A stretch of 64,000 nt of DNA, from assembly GCF_003201205.1 (NCBI RefSeq), contig NZ_QICN01000005.1, positions 124,001 to 188,000 of the forward strand. The letters run 5' to 3'. Positions within the stretch are counted from its first letter, which is position 1. The number at the start of each line of letters is the position of its first letter. This DNA comes from Sinimarinibacterium flocculans (GTDB lineage: Bacteria; Pseudomonadota; Gammaproteobacteria; Nevskiales; Nevskiaceae). This document shows positions 57,889-64,000 of this stretch, piece by piece. Below the pieces are notes generated by a model. It searched no databases. It was given only the letters and a program-made list of their open reading frames with translations, and was not told the origin of the DNA. The position numbers and the translations under genes were made by a program.

Positions 57889-57941
57889 GGACGTGGCGGG
57901 GGTTCGTGCGCGAACTGTGCGCCGGAGCACCGCAGTCCGCC

Positions 57942-57966
57942 TAGCCCCCGTATGCGGGGTGGGCTA
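57942..57966 (-). terminator. interrupted hairpin downstream of dsbC
   Basis: TAGCC (57942-57946) pairs with GGCTA (57962-57966), and the inner CCCG/CGGG pair closes a TATG loop, with a small bulge. It lies 18 bases after the dsbC stop on the minus strand and may partly separate dsbC from galE. No T-run follows. Confidence 0.4.
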
Positions 57967-57983
57967 CAGAGCCAGCCCCTGCC

Positions 57984-58760
57984 CTATCCCTGTTCCTTCA
58001 TCTGCAGGCGCTCGGCCAGCGCGTCCGCCGGCATGTAGCCGTTTACGACCTCGCCGTCGGGCAGGATCATCATCGGCGTACCGCGCAAGCCGAGCTGGGC
58101 GCCGAGCATGTACTCGCGCGCCACCGGATTCTCGCAGCCGGCCTCGTTCTGGATGTCACCGCCCTGCTTGGCCAACGTCAGCGCCTGCTTGCGATCATCC
58201 GCGCACCAGACCGACTCGGCCTTGCGGAACGACGGAGAGTTGGGCCCGGCACGCGGATAGAACGCGTAGCGAATGGCGATGCCGCGAGCATTGTAGTCCT
58301 CGATCTCGCGGTGCAGCTTGCGGCAATAGCCACAGTCGATGTCGGTGAAGACGGTCACGGCGTATTCGGTCTTCTCCGGCGCGAAGACGATCATGTTCTC
58401 CTCGCCGAGCGCCGCCAGTTCGGTGACGCGCACGTCCTTGCGCTTGTTCTCGGTCAGGTTGACGCGGGTGACCAGATCGATCAAATCGCCGTCGATCAGG
58501 TGGCGACCGTCGCCGGTGATGTAGCCGTACTGACCGTCCTGGCTCAGCTCGTACAGCCCCGGAATGGCCGATGGCTGGACGTTGTCGCGCTTCACGTCCG
58601 GGAGCGCTCCGGTCACCGCATCACGCACCGCCTCCAGGCCGGCATCGCTCACAGCGACGTTGCCGGCCGGCGCCGTCGACCCACGCTCGGGCGCACACGC
58701 GGTAATCAACAGGCCTGCGAGCACCAAGGCCGCGATCAGCGCAAACAAGGAGGTTTTCAT
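57984..58760 (-). CDS. dsbC: thiol:disulfide interchange protein DsbC, lipoprotein form
   Basis: A 258-residue disulfide isomerase. An N-terminal dimerisation domain (IPGLYELSQDGQYGYITGDGRHLIDGDL) is followed by a thioredoxin fold with active site CGYC at 143-146 (TDIDCGYCRKLHREI) and the cis-proline loop GTPMMI. A second cysteine pair (VWCADD and AGCENP) matches the structural disulfide of DsbC. The N-terminus has a lipobox (LLITAC, Cys22), so this form is probably membrane-anchored in the periplasm rather than free. It follows xerD, the gene order known from enterobacteria (xerD-dsbC-recJ), but recJ is not next. Confidence 0.92.
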   Translation of the reverse strand: MKTSLFALIAALVLAGLLITACAPERGSTAPAGNVAVSDAGLEAVRDAVTGALPDVKRDNVQPSAIPGLYELSQDGQYGYITGDGRHLIDGDLIDLVTRVNLTENKRKDVRVTELAALGEENMIVFAPEKTEYAVTVFTDIDCGYCRKLHREIEDYNARGIAIRYAFYPRAGPNSPSFRKAESVWCADDRKQALTLAKQGGDIQNEAGCENPVAREYMLGAQLGLRGTPMMILPDGEVVNGYMPADALAERLQMKEQG

Positions 58761-58843
58761 GAGGAATCCGAAACGGGAACAGGGCGGCATTATGACAGCA
58801 AGCCACGATGCGAATTCCGCGCCGCGAACCGAGGGTCGCCATG

Positions 58844-59758
58844 TTAGCCGCGCGGATGATGACGAGCGTGGAGGTCGCGCAGGCGCGCACGCGCCACGTG
58901 CGTGTAGATCTGCGTCGTGGAGAGATCGGCGTGGCCGAGCAAGGCCTGCAGCGAGCGCAGGTCGGCGCCGTGCTCGAGCAGGTGGGTGGCGAAGGCGTGG
59001 CGCAGCGTATGTGGGGACAAAGCGCTGCGGATGCCGGCGCGTGCCGCGTACTGCTTGATCAGTCGCCAGAAGTTGTGGCGGGTCATCGGCTTTCCGCGGA
59101 CGGTCAGGAACAGGCCTTCGGCGTCGCGGCCATCCGCCAGCTCGGGCCGGCTTTCGCGCAGATAGCGCTGCATCCAGTCCATGGCGTGCTCGCCCATTGG
59201 CACCAGACGTTCGCGGCCGCCCTTCCCCAGCACCTGAACGACACCCGACCTCAGATCGACGCTCGTGCGCGGCAGCCCCACCAGCTCGCTCACCCGCAAG
59301 CCGCAGGCGTACATCAGCTCCAGCATGGCCCGGTCGCGCACACCCAGTGGAGTGCCGATATCGGGGGCATCGAGCAGGCGCTCGACATCCGTTTCCGCCA
59401 GCGTCTTGGGCAGGCGCAGACCGGCCTTGGGAGAGTCCAGCCGCGCCGTCGGATCGTCGGCGCGCTGACGCTCGGCATACAGGTGCCGGTAGAACTGGCG
59501 CAGTGCCGACAACAGGCGCGCCTGCGAGCGCGGACTCAGCGCCCGCGCAGCCAGGTACTCCCGCAGATCGACCTCGCCGGCTTCGACGAGCGGCACTGCG
59601 CGCGACGCCAGCCAGCGAGCCAGCAAAGACAGATCCGAGCGGTAGCTGGCCTGGGTGTTGCGCGACAACCCGCGCTCCAGCCACAGACGGTCGAGGAAAC
59701 GGTCGATGGCCGCCGCACTTTCTGCGTCCGCAGCCGGTGGGTTCCCGATAGCGCTCAT
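58844..59758 (-). CDS. xerD: site-specific tyrosine recombinase XerD
   Basis: A 304-residue recombinase that acts with XerC at dif to resolve chromosome dimers. The N-terminal SAM-like domain (FLDRLWLERGLSRNTQASYRSDL) is followed by the catalytic domain with all active residues: Arg in YACGLRVSELVGL, Lys in GKGGRERLVP, HTLRHAFATH, and LLGHADLSTTQIYTHV with the nucleophilic tyrosine. The length is normal. The ATG at 59758 starts just before the conserved core; the frame continues upstream through antisense of the porin gene. Confidence 0.95.
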   Translation of the reverse strand: MSAIGNPPAADAESAAAIDRFLDRLWLERGLSRNTQASYRSDLSLLARWLASRAVPLVEAGEVDLREYLAARALSPRSQARLLSALRQFYRHLYAERQRADDPTARLDSPKAGLRLPKTLAETDVERLLDAPDIGTPLGVRDRAMLELMYACGLRVSELVGLPRTSVDLRSGVVQVLGKGGRERLVPMGEHAMDWMQRYLRESRPELADGRDAEGLFLTVRGKPMTRHNFWRLIKQYAARAGIRSALSPHTLRHAFATHLLEHGADLRSLQALLGHADLSTTQIYTHVARARLRDLHARHHPRG

Positions 59759-59810
59759 CGCGACCCCAGACAGCCCTGACGCCTGTGTTCGTGAACCACG
59801 GATCGCACCA

Positions 59811-59846
59811 AAAGAAAAACCCCCGCTGCCGGCAGCAGCGGGGGTT
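59811..59846 (-). terminator. intrinsic terminator of the OmpA-like gene
   Basis: A 12-bp stem (59818-59829 with 59835-59846) with a five-base loop follows the porin gene by about 20 bases and is trailed on the minus strand by TTTTTCTTT. It is a standard rho-independent terminator between the porin gene and xerD. Confidence 0.92.
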
Positions 59847-59865
59847 CGAGGCTCGCGGCGCCCGA

Positions 59866-60858
59866 TTACTCGGTCGTCGTGCGGACTTCCGCGCGACGGT
59901 TGAGCTGACGGCCCTCGTCGGTCTCGTTGGTCGCGACCGGCTTGGACTCGCCGTAGGACGTCGTGTCGATCTTGTCGGCAGCCACACCCTTGCGGATCAG
60001 GTAGGTCTTGACCGCGCTGGCGCGGCGCTCGCCGAGGCCTTGGTTGTAGCCATCGGTGCCGATCCAGTCGGTGTGACCATCGACCTTGACGCGCAGGTTC
60101 GGATCCTGCTCGGCCAGCTCGTTGATCGTCGAGGCGGCGCTGTCCAGATCGCTCATCGCCTTCGGCGTGAGGTCGGACTTGTCGAAGGCGAACAGCACGT
60201 CGGTGAAGCGGCGCTCGCCACCCAGTGTCGGCTGCGGCTGCGGCTTCGGAGCCGGAGGCGGAGTCTCCTTGGCCGGCGGCGGTGCGGTGACCGCATACGA
60301 CGTGCCGAACGGCACGACGAGACCGACCTTGGCGATGACGTCCTCGACCTTGTCGGAGCCGCCGATGTTGGCATCGGAGGACAGCCAGCGATAGCGGATG
60401 TCGTAGACGAAGCCCAGCGTCGTGCTCTTGAACGGGAAGGTCTGGAAACCGACGCCCGCGTCGAAGAAGCTGCCATCCTCCTCGAAACCGGTGCCGTCGA
60501 GCTCGTTCTCGGCCCAGCCGGCACCGAAGCCGACATACGGCGAGAACACGCGGTTGCGGGAGTAATAGAACAGGAAGTCCGCCTTGATGGCGTTCTCCGT
60601 CCATTCGTTCGGCTTGGACGCGCCATCATCGGAATAGCCGTGATGGTAGGCGCTGAAGTCGACGTTGAAGTAATGCGTGATCGGCACACCGACCCCGACG
60701 AAGAACCCCATTCCGTCGCCGGACGCGCGAGCGCCGTCGGCAAACGCATGGGAGTATCCGCCCTGAATCGTCCACTTCGGATACATCGTCTCCGCGTTGG
60801 CAGCGACCGGGACCGCGGTCAGCGCAGCAGCCGCCAGGAGGCATCCCCTAATTCTCAT
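59866..60858 (-). CDS. OmpA family outer-membrane protein
   Basis: A 330-residue porin-like protein: signal peptide (LLAAAALTAVPVAANA), an eight-stranded barrel of about 165 residues (WTIQGGYSHAFADG to VGLVVPFGTSY), a proline-rich linker (PPPAKETPPPAPKPQPQP), and an OmpA C-terminal peptidoglycan-binding domain with VKVDGHTDWIGTDGYNQGLGERRA and the binding Asp/Arg pair near NRRAEVR. It anchors the outer membrane to the wall. Its own terminator follows. It is divergent from sohB; the 131-base gap between them must hold both promoters. Confidence 0.93.
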   Translation of the reverse strand: MRIRGCLLAAAALTAVPVAANAETMYPKWTIQGGYSHAFADGARASGDGMGFFVGVGVPITHYFNVDFSAYHHGYSDDGASKPNEWTENAIKADFLFYYSRNRVFSPYVGFGAGWAENELDGTGFEEDGSFFDAGVGFQTFPFKSTTLGFVYDIRYRWLSSDANIGGSDKVEDVIAKVGLVVPFGTSYAVTAPPPAKETPPPAPKPQPQPTLGGERRFTDVLFAFDKSDLTPKAMSDLDSAASTINELAEQDPNLRVKVDGHTDWIGTDGYNQGLGERRASAVKTYLIRKGVAADKIDTTSYGESKPVATNETDEGRQLNRRAEVRTTTE

Positions 60859-60989
60859 TGTCGACCTCGTCAGTTCCTTTTTGAGTTCCCAAACCGGCGC
60901 GCCGCTATCGATTTGAACGGCAAGCAGGGAGCGCGAACACCCGGTCTCACAAATACTATATCGCTCGATTCCGAATTTTGCACCACGTC

Positions 60990-62021
60990 ATGCTTGAAAC
61001 CTTCCTGCAAAACTACCTGATCTTCCTCGCCAAATCGGTGACCGTGGTGCTGGCCGCCGCGGCGATCATTACTATCGCGATCAACGCTGTACGGTCGCTG
61101 AACTCGCTGAGGCACGGCGAAAGGCTGGATATTCGCAGTCTCAACCAGCGTTTTCGGGACCTGGCGGACGCCGTGCGCGAGGCGGTGCTGCCCGACGCCG
61201 AACTCAAGGCCCTCCAGAAGCAGCGCAAGGCCGAGGACAAGGCCCGCCACAAGGGCCGGGAGTCGCCGCGCCCCCGCGTCTTCGTGCTCAACTTCGACGG
61301 CGACCTGCACGCACACGCAGTGGAGGCCCTGCGCGAGGAGATCAGTGCCGTACTGCAGCTGGCGCAGTCCGGCGACGAGGTCTTGCTGCGGCTCGAAAGC
61401 GAGGGCGGCTTGGTCCACGCCTACGGGCTGGCCGCCTCGCAGCTCGCGCGCTTCAAGTCCCGCTCGGTGCCGTTGACGGTGGCGATCGACAAGGTGGCGG
61501 CCAGCGGCGGCTATCTGATGGCCTGCGTCGCCGACCGCATCATCGCCGCGCCTTTCGCCGTCGTGGGGTCGATCGGCGTCATCGCCCAGCTGCCGAACTT
61601 CAACCGGCTGCTGCGGCGCATGGACGTGGACTACGAGCTGCACACCGCCGGCGAGTTCAAGCGCACCCTCACGCTGTTCGGGGAGAACACGGAGGGCGCC
61701 CGGGCGAAGTTCCGCGAGGAGCTCGAGGACACGCACCGCCTGTTCAAGGACTTCGTCACCGAACATCGCCCGCAGCTCGACCTCGCCCGGGTCGCGACGG
61801 GCGAGCACTGGTTCGGGCTCCGGGCCGTGGATCTGAAGCTGGTCGACGCCCTGCAGACCAGTGACGACTACCTGCTGGGAAAGGTCGACACGACCGAGCT
61901 GATCGAACTGCGCTTCCAGCGTCGCCCGCGCCTGGCCGAGCGTCTGGCGCAGGGCATGGCGACGCTGGGCCGCGGCCTGCGGCGGAGCCTGCTCGACGGC
62001 AGCGGCGCACGCTGGCGCTGA
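60990..62021 (+). CDS. sohB: inner-membrane peptidase SohB
   Basis: A 343-residue S49-family protease. An N-terminal membrane helix (KSVTVVLAAAAIITIAINAV) precedes the ClpP-like domain with nucleophile Ser172 in DKVAASGGYLMAC and general-base Lys224 in AGEFKRTLT; GSIGVIAQ is the usual loop between. Like SohB and unlike SppA it has a single protease repeat, and a charged linker follows the helix. I chose the ATG at 60990; a TTG four codons upstream is possible. It may degrade periplasmic or membrane peptides. Confidence 0.93.
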   Translation: MLETFLQNYLIFLAKSVTVVLAAAAIITIAINAVRSLNSLRHGERLDIRSLNQRFRDLADAVREAVLPDAELKALQKQRKAEDKARHKGRESPRPRVFVLNFDGDLHAHAVEALREEISAVLQLAQSGDEVLLRLESEGGLVHAYGLAASQLARFKSRSVPLTVAIDKVAASGGYLMACVADRIIAAPFAVVGSIGVIAQLPNFNRLLRRMDVDYELHTAGEFKRTLTLFGENTEGARAKFREELEDTHRLFKDFVTEHRPQLDLARVATGEHWFGLRAVDLKLVDALQTSDDYLLGKVDTTELIELRFQRRPRLAERLAQGMATLGRGLRRSLLDGSGARWR

Positions 62022-62075
62022 GCGGAACTGCCGGTACTATTGCGGCCCAGTCGAATCGACGAGGAGATCAGCCGG

Positions 62076-62708
62076 ATGAAAGTCGTGAGCCGCAGCTTTC
62101 GCGCCAATGGTCGCATCCCCGGGCGTTGCGCGTTTGCCGTCAAATCCCCGAAGACGCATGTCCGCCTGGCCGACAACCGCAATCCGCACCTGGCCTGGAG
62201 CGGCGCCCCGCCCGGCACGCGCAGCTTCGTCGTGACCTGCATCGACGGCGACGCACCGACACGGCCGGATGACGTCAATCAGGAAGGCCGCCAGGTCCCC
62301 GTGGACCTGCCACGCGCGGAGTTCGTCCACTGGCTGATGGTGGACATCCCGGTCGAGGTGACCGAGATCGCCGAGGGCAGCTGCTCGGCGTCGGTGACGG
62401 CGCGCGGCAAGACGGCGCCCGGCGGGCCCGACGGCGCACGCCAGGGGCTGAACGACTACACCGGCTGGTTCGCCGGCGACCCCGAGATGGAGGGCCGCTA
62501 CCTCGGCTACGACGGCCCGTGCCCGCCCTGGAATGATGCACGCGTGCACCACTATCGATTCGAGGTTTACGCCACCGATCTTGAGCGCTGCGACCTGGGA
62601 GAGGCGTTCACGCTCGCGGACCTGCGTCAGGCCCTGCAGGGCCACATTCTGGCGCAGGGCGGGATCACCGGCCGCTACAGCCTGAACCCGCAGATCCGGC
62701 TGCGCTGA
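62076..62708 (+). CDS. YbhB/YbcL-like phosphatidylethanolamine-binding protein
   Basis: A 210-residue PEBP-family protein. The fold's motifs are visible: PHLAWSGAPPGTRSFVVTCIDGDAP (DPDAP-like region), FVHWLMVDIP, GYDGPCPPWNDARVHHYRFEVYA (GPxPP and HxYxF). A longer loop sits between the second and third motifs (ASVTARGKTAPGG to EMEGR). GAGGAG precedes the ATG at 62076. PEBP proteins bind anions or phospholipid headgroups; the bacterial role is unclear. No signal peptide is seen, so it is likely cytoplasmic. Confidence 0.87.
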   Translation: MKVVSRSFRANGRIPGRCAFAVKSPKTHVRLADNRNPHLAWSGAPPGTRSFVVTCIDGDAPTRPDDVNQEGRQVPVDLPRAEFVHWLMVDIPVEVTEIAEGSCSASVTARGKTAPGGPDGARQGLNDYTGWFAGDPEMEGRYLGYDGPCPPWNDARVHHYRFEVYATDLERCDLGEAFTLADLRQALQGHILAQGGITGRYSLNPQIRLR

Positions 62709-62797
62709 CGCCAGGGCCCGCCCGGCCCGCGTGAAACTCGGATGCTGCAGCGCGGTCATAGGCGCGCAATCCAGTCTTTTCCCGATAAAGGAACCCG

Positions 62798-64000
62798 ATG
62801 TCCAAAGATCTCGCCGTGAAAGTCGTCGCCCCCCTGGCGGTTTCCGCCTCGATCGTCGCTGCCGCGCTGGTGATGACCGGCGCCCCACCGCCGGCGCGCG
62901 CCGACATTCCGCTGGCCGCGCCGGCCACGCAGCAGGGTCTGCCGACGCTTTCGCCGATGCTCAAGCAGGTGATGCCCGGCGTGGTGAACATCTCCGTCAC
63001 CGGCGCCGTCGAGGTACAGAACCCGTTCGGCCCCTTCATGGACGACCCGATGTTCCGCCGCTTCTTCGGCGTGCCTGACGTGCCGCGCGAGCGCGAATTC
63101 CAGTCCGTGGGCTCCGGTGTCGTGGTGGATGCGGGCAATGGCTACATCCTGACCAACAACCACGTGGTCGAGCGTGCGACCGAGATCAAGGTCTATCTCA
63201 ACGACGACCGCGAGTTCGACGCGGAACTGGTCGGCGGCGATCCGGAGACCGACGTGGCGGTGCTCAAGGTCAAGGCGGACAACCTGACGGCGGTGCCGAT
63301 GGGCGACTCCGACGCGATCGAGGTGGGCGACTTCGTTGTCGCCATCGGGTCACCGTTCAACCTGCGACACACGGTGACCAGCGGCATCGTCAGCGCGCTC
63401 GGCCGCACCGGCGTCTCCAATGGCTATGGCGACTTCATCCAGACCGACGCCTCGATCAACCCGGGCAATTCCGGCGGCGCGCTCGTCAACCTGCGCGGTG
63501 AGCTGGTCGGCGTTCCGTCGATGATCTTCTCGCGCTCGGGCGGCAACATCGGCATCGGCTTCGCGATCCCGGTCAACCTCGCCAAGAGCGTCATGGCGCA
63601 GCTCGTCGAGCACGGTGAAGTGGAGCGTGGCCGCATCGGCATCATGGGCCAGCCCCTGACACCCGATCTCGCCGAAGCCTTCGGCCTGAAGGATACGCGC
63701 GGCGCCGTCGTCACCCGCGTCCTGCCGGATTCGCCGGCAGAGAAGGCCGGACTCAAGACCGAGGACATCATCGTCGAGGCCAACGGCAAGACCATCAACG
63801 ACTTCCTCCAGCTGCGCAACATCGTCGGGCTGCTGCGCGTCGGCGACAAGGTTGCCCTCACCGTGATCCGCGACGGCAAGCGCAAGAAGATCACCGTCAC
63901 CGTGGGCAAGGACGACGAAGCCGCCTCATCCGGCGAGGAGCTGCACCCACGCCTGGCCGGCGCCACGTTCGCACCGGTCGACGAAAGTGCGCGCGGCGCT
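62798..64000 (+). CDS. HtrA/Do-like periplasmic serine protease (3' end cut off)
   Basis: The first 401 codons of a Do-family protease; the gene runs past the window end. A signal sequence ends near ARA (residue 35). The trypsin-like domain has its triad at His122 (TNNHVVE), Asp152 (DPETDVAVLK) and Ser225 (NPGNSGGALV). A PDZ domain begins near residue 270 (GRIGIMGQPLTPDLAEAFGL). A second PDZ would be expected beyond the edge for DegP/DegQ/MucD-type proteins. AAAGGA precedes the ATG at 62798. It handles misfolded envelope proteins. Confidence 0.93.
   Translation, partial: MSKDLAVKVVAPLAVSASIVAAALVMTGAPPPARADIPLAAPATQQGLPTLSPMLKQVMPGVVNISVTGAVEVQNPFGPFMDDPMFRRFFGVPDVPREREFQSVGSGVVVDAGNGYILTNNHVVERATEIKVYLNDDREFDAELVGGDPETDVAVLKVKADNLTAVPMGDSDAIEVGDFVVAIGSPFNLRHTVTSGIVSALGRTGVSNGYGDFIQTDASINPGNSGGALVNLRGELVGVPSMIFSRSGGNIGIGFAIPVNLAKSVMAQLVEHGEVERGRIGIMGQPLTPDLAEAFGLKDTRGAVVTRVLPDSPAEKAGLKTEDIIVEANGKTINDFLQLRNIVGLLRVGDKVALTVIRDGKRKKITVTVGKDDEAASSGEELHPRLAGATFAPVDESARGA

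Noticed and set aside
60890-60989. tRNA-like sequence between the porin gene and sohB
   Set aside because: A TTTGAACGGC stretch resembles a T-arm, but no acceptor or anticodon stem can be formed around it.

Overview
The window is about 64 kb of GC-rich, gene-dense DNA. Several features suggest a gammaproteobacterium, perhaps near the Chromatiales, Xanthomonadales or Nevskiales: the xerD-dsbC pair, mltF, fadH, sohB, a class Ia nrdA with two ATP-cones, and a VolA-like surface lipase beside a DUF1302 outer-membrane protein. This placement comes from gene content and is not a firm identification.

Left part (1-26.8 kb), mixed housekeeping and transport: a Tat-exported protein fragment, a small membrane protein, a soluble sugar dehydrogenase, a DUF885 peptidase-like lipoprotein, a lipase/DUF1302 operon, glpD, an SDR oxidoreductase, a four-gene MacAB-like ABC export operon followed by a DUF1338 dioxygenase-like gene, a Gcr-type membrane protein, nrdA with a recognisable control region (DnaA box, two NrdR-like boxes, promoter), a DUF2214 protein, tRNA-Ser(CGA), mltF, fadH and an unknown membrane protein.

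Middle part (26.8-57.9 kb), one exopolysaccharide locus: every gene is on the minus strand and many overlap by a few bases. In transcription order it runs galE, a polyprenyl-phosphate sugar transferase, manB, manC, a MarR-type EPS-associated regulator, a Wzx flippase, an in-frame fusion of APS reductase to UDP-sulfoquinovose synthase, two methyltransferases, a secreted glycosidase-like protein, two sulfotransferases, a Wzy/WaaL-type polymerase or ligase, an epimerase, a GT4 glycosyltransferase, an FkbM methyltransferase, a WcaI-like GT4, gmd, fcl, wza, wzc, a small secreted protein, a Thr-Pro repeat protein, and gfcC-yjbH-yjbF. Together these would make GDP-mannose, GDP-fucose, UDP-galactose and UDP-sulfoquinovose, assemble a lipid-linked repeat, decorate it with sulfate and methyl groups, flip and polymerise it, and export it through Wza/Wzc with Yjb/Gfc accessory factors. 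The predicted product is a fucosylated polymer carrying both sulfonate (C-S) and sulfate-ester (C-O-S) groups.

Right part (57.9-64 kb): dsbC, xerD, an OmpA-type porin with a clear terminator, sohB, a YbhB/PEBP-like protein and the first 401 codons of an HtrA/Do protease cut by the window end.

The best candidate for an undescribed system is the CysH-SqdB fusion at 48771-50870. It would join sulfite production to sulfite consumption in one polypeptide, inside a capsule/EPS locus that also has two sulfotransferases. Other items to follow up are the Thr-Pro repeat protein in the position of YjbE, a perfect palindrome in front of the EPS regulator gene, palindromic repeats that have become coding sequence at the end of an ABC ATPase, and a 165-bp element with inverted ends beside the tRNA gene.
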